Shown one piece after another: positions 54,734 to 63,453 of a stretch of 64,000 nt of DNA. The translations under genes and the position numbers were made by a program. The stretch is from positions 4,030,001 to 4,094,000 of the forward strand of contig NZ_JAPJZI010000001.1 of assembly GCF_027944115.1 (NCBI RefSeq), read 5' to 3'. A model generated the notes under the pieces. That model was not told the origin of the DNA and ran no database searches. It worked only from the letters and a program-made list of their open reading frames with translations. Source of the DNA: Hoeflea prorocentri (GTDB taxonomy: Bacteria > Pseudomonadota > Alphaproteobacteria > Rhizobiales > Rhizobiaceae). Every line of letters starts with the position of its first letter. Position 1 is the stretch's first letter.

Positions 54734-56026
54734 TCAAGCGCCGAGCAGGTCCTTTAGCGACAACGCCATGACCTTGGCGCTGTCTATCATGTCATCGACG
54801 CCGACATACTCATCGGGCTGATGCGCCAGATCCAGAATACCCGGACCATAGGCGATGCAATCCTTGAGCCGGCCGATACGATCGATGTGCTTCTGGTCGT
54901 AGGTTCCCGGCGAAACCACATATTCCGGGCTCTTTTGCAAAACCTGTTCGATCGATCTGGAGACCGAGCGCACGACCGGCGCGTCATTGTCCGTCATGGT
55001 CGGGCTGACATGCCACAGCTCCTTGATATCATACGAAAAATCCGGTCGCTGCGCGCTGACCTTTTCGAGAATGTCGACGACTTCCTGGCGCACCTCCTCC
55101 GGGTCTTCCTCGATGATGTAACGCCGATCAATGACCATGCGGCAGGAATCGGGCACACAGGCCGACGGAAAGCCAGTGAAATCCTCCTCCGGCTCCGTCT
55201 GGCCACCATGCATCGAGTTGATGTTCATTGTCGACTGGCGCGCACCCTCCGGAACAACCGGCATTGCGGTGCGCTTGCCGGCCAGCGCCGGATAGAGACT
55301 GGTCTCGAATTCGTGCAGGACCGCGCCCATATGGCGCACCGCGCAATCACCAAGAAACGGCATGGAGCCATGGGCGATATGCCCCTTTGTCTCGATTTCC
55401 GCCCACCACACGCCGCGATGGCCAAGGCACACGCGATCCTTGTTCAGCGGCTCGGGAATGATGACATGCTGCACGCGCGACGGGTCGAAATACCCCTTCT
55501 CGGCGAGATACGCGACCCCGCCATAGCCGCCGCTTTCCTCGTCCGCCGTCCCGGATATCTCGATAGCCCCGTTAAAATCGGGAAAAGCGTCGATAAAAGC
55601 TTCAGCTGCAATGATGGAGGCTGCCAGGCCACCCTTCATATCGCACGAGCCGCGCCCGTAGATCTTACCGTCCTTCAACTCGCCGCCGAAGGGATCGGTC
55701 GTCCAGCCGCGGCCGACCTCGACCACATCGGTATGGGAATTGAAATGGACGCAGGCTCCCGGTGCACGCCCCTCCCTGCGCGCGACGATATTCCAGCGCG
55801 GATATTTATCGCTGTCGCCGGGCGAGCCATGCGCGCGGATCAGCTCAATCTCGAAATGTCTCGGCCGAAGACGGGCCGCGAGATATTCGCAGATTTCCAG
55901 ATAAGCTTCACCCGGTGGATTAAGTGTCGGGATGCGGATCAGGTCCTGCGTAAGCGCAATCAGATCGTCGCGACGCGCCTCAATATCTTCAAGCCAAGGC
56001 GCCGAGATCATTCCCGCTTCACTCAT
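54734..56026 (-). CDS. M20-family deacylase/peptidase (ArgE/DapE type)
   Basis: This 430-aa cytosolic hydrolase has M20 metal-site motifs: FNSHTDVVEVG (His and Asp), YGRGSCDMKGGLAASI (second Asp), GTADEESGGYGG (catalytic and metal Glu) and a late YGPGILDLAHQPDEYV (His). A dimerisation insert separates the halves. It removes an acyl group or terminal residue from the imported compound. ATG 56026 (MSEAG) is preferred over an upstream frame to 56047. It is first in the operon with the ABC transporter and is divergent from the PAS-LuxR regulator. Confidence 0.92.
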   Translation of the reverse strand: MSEAGMISAPWLEDIEARRDDLIALTQDLIRIPTLNPPGEAYLEICEYLAARLRPRHFEIELIRAHGSPGDSDKYPRWNIVARREGRAPGACVHFNSHTDVVEVGRGWTTDPFGGELKDGKIYGRGSCDMKGGLAASIIAAEAFIDAFPDFNGAIEISGTADEESGGYGGVAYLAEKGYFDPSRVQHVIIPEPLNKDRVCLGHRGVWWAEIETKGHIAHGSMPFLGDCAVRHMGAVLHEFETSLYPALAGKRTAMPVVPEGARQSTMNINSMHGGQTEPEEDFTGFPSACVPDSCRMVIDRRYIIEEDPEEVRQEVVDILEKVSAQRPDFSYDIKELWHVSPTMTDNDAPVVRSVSRSIEQVLQKSPEYVVSPGTYDQKHIDRIGRLKDCIAYGPGILDLAHQPDEYVGVDDMIDSAKVMALSLKDLLGA

Positions 56027-56107
56027 ACAAACCCTACCCTTACGCAAGCTGATGATTTATCAATACTAAAGGGGATTATCCGCGTGCGGCGGCTGACTGC
56101 GCAATAC

Positions 56108-56119
56108 CGTAGGACTACG
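56108..56119. promoter_or_regulatory. inverted repeat CGTAG-GA-CTACG before the PAS-LuxR gene
   Basis: Two 5-base half-sites face each other across two bases, ending two bases before the GTG start at 56122. LuxR/FixJ-type HTH proteins often bind short palindromes of this kind, so it may be the regulator's own operator in the gap to the divergent M20-ABC operon. Confidence 0.4.
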
Positions 56120-56121
56120 AA

Positions 56122-56688
56122 GTGAAAGAGGACGGACTCGACAATCGCGCTTTGCGCGACCTGGCATTCGACCATGCGCCCGTCGGGCTGGTTCTCACCG
56201 AGAACCGCATCATCAAGGCATGCAACCGCACGTTCGCGGAGATTTTCGGTTATGAGCGCGACGAACTTGTCGGCCAGTCCTTCCGCGTTCTTTATGCTTC
56301 AAACGAGGAGTTTCACCAGATCCGCGATGTCGGCCTGACAACGCTGATGGGCGGTAACCGATATACCGATGAGCGCATCATGCCGCGCAAGGACGGAAGC
56401 CTTTTCTGGTGCCGGTTCCGCGCCCACAGCCTGACCCCGGACGATCCGCTGCGCCGGGCGATCCTGAGTTATGCGGACATATCGGACCACCGGCCCTATG
56501 TCGCGCTCTCACCGAGGGAACGGCAGATCGTGACGCATCTGCTGGGCGGCAAGACAAGCAAGGAGATCGCCCGCCTGATTGATATATCGCCGCGAACGGT
56601 TGAATATTACCGCTCGCGGCTTTTAAAGAAATTCGGCGCAAGCAACGTCACCGAACTGCTGGCACAACTCGGAGGCGCGCCAGTTTAA
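56122..56688 (+). CDS. PAS-LuxR transcriptional regulator
   Basis: This 188-aa regulator starts at GTG 56122. Residues 10-125 form a PAS domain (DHAPVGLVLTENRIIKACNRTFAEIFGYERDELVGQ in the family layout). The C-terminus is a LuxR HTH: LSPRERQIVTHLLGGKTSKEIARLIDISPRTVEYYRSRL. There is no receiver domain, so it probably senses a ligand or redox cue directly through PAS. It is divergent from the M20-ABC operon and likely controls it. The next gene on the opposite strand ends 12 bases beyond its stop. Confidence 0.9.
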   Translation: MKEDGLDNRALRDLAFDHAPVGLVLTENRIIKACNRTFAEIFGYERDELVGQSFRVLYASNEEFHQIRDVGLTTLMGGNRYTDERIMPRKDGSLFWCRFRAHSLTPDDPLRRAILSYADISDHRPYVALSPRERQIVTHLLGGKTSKEIARLIDISPRTVEYYRSRLLKKFGASNVTELLAQLGGAPV

Positions 56689-56700
56689 GCCAGATACATC

Positions 56701-57603
56701 CTAGCGGTTCTCATTGAGCCATTTCAGCGTGGTCGGGATCATCTTGTTATCGAGTGTGGCAGGTCCGGAAAACGCGTCCCAAACGTGATCCGTGTCGAAT
56801 ACGACCAGCTCTTCCTTACCGGAATGATAGTCCATGAGGATCTGACCGGCTGCGGGCTGGGGCGCGACAGTCGTATCGCGCGTTCCGACAATGACCATCA
56901 ACGGACCCGGATAGGCGGAAACCGCCGCGGCAGCGCTCTTGACGGGCAGTTCCTGGTAAAAGGCACCCTTAAGGGTCGTCTCCACACCCCAGGGAAGCTT
57001 GATGGTGTGAGGGGTCTGTGGATCACCGGCGATGGCTTTCATCACCGTTTCCGCGCCAAGCAGGTTGGAGAAGGTAAACATCGGATTGGTGACCGGAGCC
57101 CATAATATGGTGGCATTCACCTCGGGCCGCTCCGCCACCGCATGACTCGCCACAAGCCCTCCCTGGCTCCAGCCAAGAACAGAAATCCTGCTGCCATCGA
57201 CCTGCGTGTTTTGCTTCAACCAGTCAATTGCAGCAACCGCATCCTTGATCTGGCCGCTGAACGTGGTGTCTTCCCAATTGCCGTCGCTTTCGCCCGAACC
57301 GCGAAAATCGATCCGAAGGCTGGCATATCCGTTTTTCGACAATTCGCGTGCTGTGCGTGTGAAAACGCCGTCATCGGTATCCTTCACAGCCAGTTCGTCG
57401 CGTGTCCCGGTAAACCCGTGCAGCATCAGAACAACCGGGGCCGGAGCGGACGCATTGTCAGGCGTCTCAAGCGTGCCGACAACCGACTGGCCGTCAACCG
57501 GAATGGTCACCACCTGTTCCTTGGCCAGCGCATAGCCCGCCGAGGCCGCAACCATGATCAGCGCAGCCGCGCTGCTAAAGGCCTTTGATGCAATTTTCTT
57601 CAT
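56701..57603 (-). CDS. exported alpha/beta hydrolase
   Basis: This 300-aa protein begins at ATG 57603 after an AGGA site. Its signal peptide (KAFSSAAALIMVAASAGYALA) is cleaved near residue 27. The hydrolase fold shows VVLMLHGFTGTRDE (oxyanion region), the nucleophile elbow VLGWSQGG (Ser), then VIVGTRDTTVAP (Asp) and FDTDHVWD (His). It should be a periplasmic esterase, lipase or peptidase; the substrate is unknown. A longer open frame reaching 57792 has no family support. It is convergent with the PAS-LuxR gene. Confidence 0.9.
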   Translation of the reverse strand: MKKIASKAFSSAAALIMVAASAGYALAKEQVVTIPVDGQSVVGTLETPDNASAPAPVVLMLHGFTGTRDELAVKDTDDGVFTRTARELSKNGYASLRIDFRGSGESDGNWEDTTFSGQIKDAVAAIDWLKQNTQVDGSRISVLGWSQGGLVASHAVAERPEVNATILWAPVTNPMFTFSNLLGAETVMKAIAGDPQTPHTIKLPWGVETTLKGAFYQELPVKSAAAAVSAYPGPLMVIVGTRDTTVAPQPAAGQILMDYHSGKEELVVFDTDHVWDAFSGPATLDNKMIPTTLKWLNENR

Positions 57604-57697
57604 GTGAACATCCTGTTCTGGTTCATTGCCGGGAGTAGGCGAAGCCGGAATGTTGACACAAAAGGACGCCGGGGGAAAAGCGGAAATACCTGCCGTA

Positions 57698-58570
57698 TCA
57701 GCCGCGCCAGGTCTTGTCGCGCCAAAGCGCCGTAAGCGCTGACTGATAGTCAGGGTAACGGAACCGGTATCCGCTTTCCTTGAGTTTTGCATTCGAAACG
57801 CGTTTGCATTCGCCGTAAAAGGAGCGCGCCATCGGAGTCAGATCCGCCGTTTCAAAATCCATCTCCGGCGGCGGCTCAACGCCCATGCGCTCCGATGCAT
57901 AAAGGACGACATCCTGCGGCGGGGCCGGCAGGTCGTCGGTGACGTTCCAAATGCCTGCGGCGCAAGCATTAATAAGATGCGCGGTTGCGCCGGCTATGTC
58001 AGCCACATGGATCCGGTTGAAAACCTGGCCCGGTTTGACCAGCCGCCGAGCCCTGCCCTTGTTTATGGTGACAAACGCATTGCGGCCGGGCCCGTAAATG
58101 CCAGACAGGCGAAGAACCGCAATCGGAATGCCGCTTGCCTGAGCAGCTTCGAGCCAGGCGCTCTCGGCTTCAACACGCTCAACCGAGCGCTTCGAAACGG
58201 GCTTGCAGGACGTTTCCTCATTCACCCAGGCGCCATCATGATTGCCATAGACGCCGACGGTCGACAGATAGGCGGCCCATTGCAGATCGGGCATCACCGA
58301 CCGCAGATCGGGCCCGGTCAGGCGCAGCAGCGCATCGCCTTCCGCTCCGGGAGCGATTGACTGCACCAGATGCGTAGCGGACGCCAGTTCCTTGCGAACC
58401 GGTTCTGACAGGCTTGACCCGTCAAAGATAAAAGGTTGAAGACCGGCATCGACGAGCGCCGGAAAGTTTTCCCGCGACCGGCTGGTGCCGCCGATCCAAT
58501 CAGCCTTGCCGGCCAGTTCCCGGGCAATCGCCCGGCCGGAAAACCCGGCCCCGAAGATAAAAAGACGCAT
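57698..58570 (-). CDS. NAD-dependent epimerase/SDR-family protein (YeeZ-like)
   Basis: This 290-aa protein has an N-terminal Rossmann motif FIFGAGFSGRAIAREL and an extended-SDR layout: VYGNHDGAWVNEETSCKP and LRLSGIYGPGRNAFV are typical of the YeeZ-type group. The usual YxxxK is not obvious, as in several members of this group. The function is unknown; the relatives are annotated as epimerases or reductases. ATG 58570 is preferred. It follows queG by 17 bases on the same strand and probably shares its transcript. Confidence 0.87.
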   Translation of the reverse strand: MRLFIFGAGFSGRAIARELAGKADWIGGTSRSRENFPALVDAGLQPFIFDGSSLSEPVRKELASATHLVQSIAPGAEGDALLRLTGPDLRSVMPDLQWAAYLSTVGVYGNHDGAWVNEETSCKPVSKRSVERVEAESAWLEAAQASGIPIAVLRLSGIYGPGRNAFVTINKGRARRLVKPGQVFNRIHVADIAGATAHLINACAAGIWNVTDDLPAPPQDVVLYASERMGVEPPPEMDFETADLTPMARSFYGECKRVSNAKLKESGYRFRYPDYQSALTALWRDKTWRG

Positions 58571-58587
58571 GTATTTCGATCCCGTTG

Positions 58588-59736
58588 CTATTGTGGCGCA
58601 AGGCCCCACTCTTCGCGAACAGACCGGTCGTCTTCAGCCGCCGCCCTGTCCTTCATCCGCACAAAGTCCGTCTGGTCGAGAAGCCGGGACAGCGCCCAAA
58701 CCGCTGCCCCGCGCACGAGCGGGTTGGCGTCACCCAGATGCGCCCGGCAGGCCTCGACAAGTGAGCGATCGCCGGAGTTGCCGGTGGCGATCAGCACGTT
58801 GCGCATGAAGCGGTCCCGACCGATCCGCTTGACTGGGGAACCGGAAAAAAGCGCCCTGAACGCCGCATCGTCCAATCCCAGCAATTCTTCGAGCGCGGGT
58901 TCCTTCAAATCGTCTCTGGCTTTCAATTTTGCTTCCCGCGCAAGGCTTGCGAACTTGTTCCACGGACAGACCGCCAGACAGTCGTCACAGCCGTAGATAC
59001 GGTTGCCCATGGCAATTCGGAACTCATGCGGGATCGGCTCCTTGTGCTCAATGGTCAGATAGGAGATGCACCGGCGCGCGTCCAGTTGGTAGGGCGCGGG
59101 AAAGGCGTCCGTCGGGCAGATATCAAGACAGGCGCGGCACGAGCCGCAATGATCGTCCTCCCCGGCATCGGCGGGCAGCGTCGCCGTCGTAAAGATCGAA
59201 CCCAGAAAGAGCCAGGAACCGAATTCGCGGCTGACAAGATTGGTGTGCTTGCCCTGCCACCCAAGACCGGCTCTTTCGGCCAACGGTTTTTCCATTATCG
59301 GGGCGGTATCGACAAACACCTTGACGTCGGAACCGGCCCTTGACGCAAATCGCCCGGCAATGCCTTTCAGCTTTCCCTTGATCACATCATGATAGTCGCG
59401 GTGCCGGGCGTAGACCGATATGGCGGCGCGATCGGGTCTATCCAGAACCTGCAACGGATCGTCTTCGGGACCGTAATTCATGCCGAGCATCAGGATGGAG
59501 CGGACGTCGGGCCACAAAACCCGGGGGTCGGCCCGGCGGGCCCTGGTTTCCTCCATCCAGTCCATGGTGCCGTGGCGGCCAGCCTTCAAATAGGCCTCAA
59601 GCGCTTCAGGCGCATGTTGCGATATGGCGTCAGGTGCAACGATCCGTGCGACATCGAACCCCGCGGACCGGGCCTCCTGCAGCAGAAAGGCCTTAAGCCG
59701 CTCTGCCTTGGAGACCGTTGGCCGGGGCGCGGGCAT
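58588..59736 (-). CDS. queG: epoxyqueuosine reductase
   Basis: This 382-aa cobalamin-dependent enzyme carries out the last step of queuosine synthesis in tRNA. The N-terminal cobalamin domain contains [32 protein letters not shown], shown here only in part. Two 4Fe-4S clusters are visible in [17 protein letters not shown] and [14 protein letters not shown]. The C-terminal region has HEAT-like helices ([24 protein letters not shown]). Four bases separate it from the GST gene upstream. Other queuosine genes are not in the window. Confidence 0.96.
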   Translation of the reverse strand: MPAPRPTVSKAERLKAFLLQEARSAGFDVARIVAPDAISQHAPEALEAYLKAGRHGTMDWMEETRARRADPRVLWPDVRSILMLGMNYGPEDDPLQVLDRPDRAAISVYARHRDYHDVIKGKLKGIAGRFASRAGSDVKVFVDTAPIMEKPLAERAGLGWQGKHTNLVSREFGSWLFLGSIFTTATLPADAGEDDHCGSCRACLDICPTDAFPAPYQLDARRCISYLTIEHKEPIPHEFRIAMGNRIYGCDDCLAVCPWNKFASLAREAKLKARDDLKEPALEELLGLDDAAFRALFSGSPVKRIGRDRFMRNVLIATGNSGDRSLVEACRAHLGDANPLVRGAAVWALSRLLDQTDFVRMKDRAAAEDDRSVREEWGLAPQ

Positions 59737-59739
59737 CGC

Positions 59740-60432
59740 TCAAAAATCCAGGTCCGCATAGTGCGAGACCGGCGTGACCTTGGCGACGCGGTCGGCAAGA
59801 AGCGGACGCATGCTTGGGCGTGACTTGATGCGCTGGTACCAGTCCTTGGCGTTTGGTGTCTCGGACCAGGTGATCTCGCCGAGATAATCCAGGGTCGACA
59901 GGGCGCCCGCCGCTGCAAGATCGGCGTAGCTCATCGTGTCGCCGGCAAGCCAGTCGCGGTTTGCGGCAAGCCAGTCCAGATAGCGCATATGCTGGCGGAT
60001 ATTGGCGCGCGCGGCCCGCAGTGCCTTGGAATCGGGCGCACCGCCGCCGGCTTCCTTGGGCATAACCAGCTTGAAGACTCGTTCGCGCATGAGATGCCGC
60101 GTGACATCCTGCTCCATCTTGACCAGGAACCACTCGATCAGCCGCCTAACCTCGGCGCGCTCGAACGACTCGTCCGGCAGCAGGCGCCGGTCGCGCTTGA
60201 AGACACCGTAAATCTCGTCGATGAATTCGGCGATCACCGATGCGCCGCAGACCGCGTGAAGCGAATCGTCGACATAAACCGGAAGCGTTGCGGCCGGATT
60301 GAGCGCCAAAAAGTCGCGGCGGCGCTCCCACGTGCGTTCCTCGGCCAGATCGGTCTGCAGATCGTATTCGTTCAGCATCAGCCGGACAAACCGGGACGCA
60401 GCGGACATCGGGTGATGATAAAGGGTTGGCAT
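59740..60432 (-). CDS. glutathione S-transferase family protein
   Basis: This 230-aa cytosolic protein has an N-terminal thioredoxin-like domain (TLYHHPMSAASRFVRLMLNEYDL with Ser near the active-site position; LNPAATLPVYVDDS with the cis-Pro; CGASVIAEFIDE). An all-helical C-terminal domain follows (AANRDWLAGDTMSYADLAAAGAL). It conjugates glutathione or serves as a related reductase; the substrate is unknown. ATG 60432 is chosen because it begins the GST fold; the frame extends to 60699 without family support. It is transcribed with queG and the SDR gene, divergent from uppP. Confidence 0.9.
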   Translation of the reverse strand: MPTLYHHPMSAASRFVRLMLNEYDLQTDLAEERTWERRRDFLALNPAATLPVYVDDSLHAVCGASVIAEFIDEIYGVFKRDRRLLPDESFERAEVRRLIEWFLVKMEQDVTRHLMRERVFKLVMPKEAGGGAPDSKALRAARANIRQHMRYLDWLAANRDWLAGDTMSYADLAAAGALSTLDYLGEITWSETPNAKDWYQRIKSRPSMRPLLADRVAKVTPVSHYADLDF

Positions 60433-60568
60433 TCCTGACAAGTCATTTCTATGAAACTGATTCGCCGGATTATTATGGAAAACTCCGACGAATGAGCTAT
60501 AGGGTTTCGCACGGGCCAAGACAAGCGCGGCACGTTCGGCACAATCGCACACAGGCGGGATACAATAC

Positions 60569-61375
60569 ATGGCGGAACAGACGATTACCGGCGCCCTGCT
60601 GCTCGGATTGCTGGAGGGGCTAACGGAATTTCTGCCGGTATCGTCAACCGGGCATCTCCTGCTCGCTGGCCATTTCATGGGCTTCGAATCAACCGGCAAG
60701 ACCTTCGAGGTGCTGATCCAGCTCGGTGCGATCCTGGCGATCCTTTCAGTCTATTTTGCCCGGCTGTGGGCGCTGGCAAAAGCCTTGCCGAACGACGCCA
60801 AGGCGCGCCGCTTCGTCCTGTCCATCATCCTTGCCTTCCTTCCTGCGGTGGTGATCGGGGTCCTGGCGTACCAGTTCATCAAGACCGTGCTTTTTGAAAC
60901 GCCAGTGCTGATATGCATCGTTCTGATAATCGGCGGTTTTGTGCTGATGGCGATCGACCGGCTAAAGCGGGAACCACGCTACACCGATGTCATGGATTTT
61001 CCGCCCGGCATGGCTCTCAAAATCGGCATGATACAGTGCCTTGCGATGATCCCGGGAACATCACGGTCAGGCGCGACCATCGCCGGCGCACTGCTTCTTG
61101 GCAGCGACAAACGTTCAGCGGCGGAGTTTTCCTTCTTCCTGGCGATGCCGACCATGGCCGGCGCGTTTACCTATGACCTTTATAAAAACTACAGCCGGTT
61201 GTCGGCGGACGATTTCACCATCATCGCCGTCGGCTTTGTATCCGCCTTTGTCGCCGGCGTGTTCGTGGTACGCGGGCTGCTGAATTTCGTCTCCCGCCAC
61301 GGCTTCACCGTGTTTGCATGGTGGCGTATCGTTGTCGGCACCGCAGGGCTCATAGGCCTCTATTTTTATCCATAA
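60569..61375 (+). CDS. uppP: undecaprenyl-diphosphatase (BacA/UppP)
   Basis: This 268-aa integral membrane enzyme dephosphorylates undecaprenyl pyrophosphate, recycling the lipid carrier for peptidoglycan and other glycans. The two active-site motifs are [14 protein letters not shown] at residues 16-29 and [14 protein letters not shown] in the second half. About eight hydrophobic segments are visible and the length is typical. It is 136 bases from the divergent GST gene and nine bases upstream of the hydantoinase gene, with which it may be co-transcribed. Confidence 0.96.
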   Translation: MAEQTITGALLLGLLEGLTEFLPVSSTGHLLLAGHFMGFESTGKTFEVLIQLGAILAILSVYFARLWALAKALPNDAKARRFVLSIILAFLPAVVIGVLAYQFIKTVLFETPVLICIVLIIGGFVLMAIDRLKREPRYTDVMDFPPGMALKIGMIQCLAMIPGTSRSGATIAGALLLGSDKRSAAEFSFFLAMPTMAGAFTYDLYKNYSRLSADDFTIIAVGFVSAFVAGVFVVRGLLNFVSRHGFTVFAWWRIVVGTAGLIGLYFYP

Positions 61376-61384
61376 GGCATTGTC

Positions 61385-63400
61385 ATGTTTCTCGGGATAG
61401 ACACCGGCGGCACCTATACCGATGCGGTGCTGTTCAGTCCGGATGACGGCGTGGTCGCCAAGGCGAAAGCGCTGACAACGCGGCACGATCTGACAATCGG
61501 CATCGGCGAGGCCGCATCCCGGGTGCTCAAAGACGGGTCGGCTGCGGCAAAATCCATTGAGCTGGTCAGCCTTTCCACGACGCTCGCCACCAATGCACTG
61601 GTCGAGGGACAGGGCGACCGGGCCGCGCTCATCATGATCGGGTTCGATGAGAACGATCTTCAAAAAGACGGGCTGGCCGATGCGCTGGGCAGCGATCCGG
61701 TGATCTTCCTGCCCGGCGGGCACGACGTACACGGACGGGCAAGAACGCTCGATCTTTCAGCTCTCGAAGAACAGCTCGAAGAGCTTGGTGAAAGTGTCGC
61801 GGCCTTTGCGATTGCCGGTTACTTCGCGGTGCGCAATCCCGAACACGAAATTGCCGTGCGCGACCGCGTGCGCACTAAAACCGGATTGCCCGCAACCTGC
61901 AGCCACGAACTTTCGTCGCGGCTCGGCGGCCCACGGCGTGCCCTGACGACACTGCTGAATGCGCGGCTCGTCGCCATGATCGACCGGCTAATCGATGCAA
62001 CACAGGCGCATTTAAGCGCAAGCGGCATTGCGGCACCGCTGATGGTGGTGCGCGGCGACGGCGCGCTGATTGCCTCGGATCTTGCCCGGGCGCGCCCGAT
62101 CGAGACCATCCTGTCTGGCCCGGCGGCAAGCCTCGTCGGCGCACGATACCTGACGGGCATGAGCGATGCGGTGGTCTCCGATATCGGCGGCACGACGACC
62201 GATGTGGCGATCCTTGAAGACGGGCAGCCGAGGCTTGACCCCGACGGGGCTATCGTCGGCGGATACCGGACGATGGTTCAGGCCGTCGCGATGCACACAT
62301 TCGGACTGGGCGGCGATTCGGAAGTTCATGTCAGCGACACGGGACTTGAAACCCAGATCAGGCTTGGGCCGAGGCGTCTCATGCCTCTCAGCCTCGCTGC
62401 ACATCTCGATCCGGAGCCAGTGATTGCAGCCCTGAAACGTCAATTGAGCACCGACCAAACGGGAAGACTGGACGGCCGGTTCGCCTGCCGCACCGGTGTG
62501 CCGAACCGGCTGGCGGCCGCGTTACAGCCACAGGAAGCCGCACTCTATGAGCGGATCAAGGACAAGCTGCTTCCGCTCGACGAACTGCTCAGCGCGACCC
62601 CGCAACGGGCAACGCTCGACCGCCTTGCGGCACGCGGCCTCGTTCACATCGCCGGTTTCACGCCTTCCGATGCCATGCATGTTCTGGGCCGTCAGGACAA
62701 CTGGAATGGCGAGGCTGCGCGGCTCGGCGCCGGGCTCCTGGCGCGGCGCAAGAACGGTGCCGGCAAGGCGATTGCCCAAGACGCCGAGGACCTGGCAGAA
62801 CAGACGATCGCCAGACTGACCCGGCAATCCTGCGAGGTCATCCTAACCACCTGCCTCGCGGATGACGGAGAAACGCAGATCGATGCGGCGCGGTCGCGGT
62901 CGGTCGGCCGGGCGCTGGACCGGGCGCACGGGGTCGTCAAATTCGCACTGACCCTCGATCGGCCGCTGATCGGCCTGGGTGCATCGGCTGCAAGCTACTA
63001 TCCGGCCATCGCCCGGATGCTCAACTCGGACAGCGCCGTTCCGCCACATGCCGATGTTGCAAATGCCGTCGGTGCAGTCGCCGGGCATGTGCGCACGAGC
63101 GTGATCGTGTTCGTCACGGCACCGCAGGAGGATGTCTTCGCGGTCAATGGCGCGGGTATCAGCGAACAATACCGCAGCGAGGGCGAGGCAATGTCGAGAG
63201 CCCGCGAGCTGGCGCGTGAAGCGGCTGAACAGGAAGTTGCCATGGCCGGAGCCGAAGAACCGGTCATTCGCCTTGCTGAAGAGATCAAGGCGCCCGAGGT
63301 GGAAGGCATGCGCAGCTTCGTTGAAGCACGCGTCACAGCAACCGCTGACGGAAGACCCAGAATTACCCGCGATGACGGGTCAGACAGATCGGCCGAATAA
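61385..63400 (+). CDS. hydantoinase/oxoprolinase-family protein (HyuA type)
   Basis: This 671-aa cytosolic enzyme of the ATP-dependent hydantoinase A family has an N-terminal actin-like ATPase opening FLGIDTGGTYTDAVLF. It also has LSTTLATNALVEGQG, a second phosphate loop VSDIGGTTTDVAIL and a conserved middle MHTFGLGGDSEV. Typical members open hydantoin or 5-oxoproline rings using ATP and usually pair with a HyuB subunit. None is seen next to it, so the complex may be incomplete or encoded elsewhere. It follows uppP by nine bases and ends at a hairpin that is oriented to stop the convergent L,D-transpeptidase gene. Confidence 0.9.
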   Translation: MFLGIDTGGTYTDAVLFSPDDGVVAKAKALTTRHDLTIGIGEAASRVLKDGSAAAKSIELVSLSTTLATNALVEGQGDRAALIMIGFDENDLQKDGLADALGSDPVIFLPGGHDVHGRARTLDLSALEEQLEELGESVAAFAIAGYFAVRNPEHEIAVRDRVRTKTGLPATCSHELSSRLGGPRRALTTLLNARLVAMIDRLIDATQAHLSASGIAAPLMVVRGDGALIASDLARARPIETILSGPAASLVGARYLTGMSDAVVSDIGGTTTDVAILEDGQPRLDPDGAIVGGYRTMVQAVAMHTFGLGGDSEVHVSDTGLETQIRLGPRRLMPLSLAAHLDPEPVIAALKRQLSTDQTGRLDGRFACRTGVPNRLAAALQPQEAALYERIKDKLLPLDELLSATPQRATLDRLAARGLVHIAGFTPSDAMHVLGRQDNWNGEAARLGAGLLARRKNGAGKAIAQDAEDLAEQTIARLTRQSCEVILTTCLADDGETQIDAARSRSVGRALDRAHGVVKFALTLDRPLIGLGASAASYYPAIARMLNSDSAVPPHADVANAVGAVAGHVRTSVIVFVTAPQEDVFAVNGAGISEQYRSEGEAMSRARELAREAAEQEVAMAGAEEPVIRLAEEIKAPEVEGMRSFVEARVTATADGRPRITRDDGSDRSAE

Positions 63401-63425
63401 AAAAGCGGGCCGGTTTACGGCCCGC
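63399..63425 (-). terminator. rho-independent terminator after the third L,D-transpeptidase
   Basis: On the minus strand the perfect 8-bp stem GCGGGCCG / CGGCCCGC with a five-base loop (63405-63425) is followed by six T (63399-63404). It lies 29 bases after the stop of the gene at 63454 and overlaps the end of the convergent hydantoinase gene. Confidence 0.88.
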
Positions 63426-63453
63426 CTTGAATGCAATTAAAGCCGCTTGTCCT

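Noticed and set aside
54821-56125. Open frame of 434 codons opposite the M20 deacylase gene
   Set aside because: It shows no motif and would overlap the start of the PAS-LuxR gene; the M20 metal ligands are all on the minus strand.
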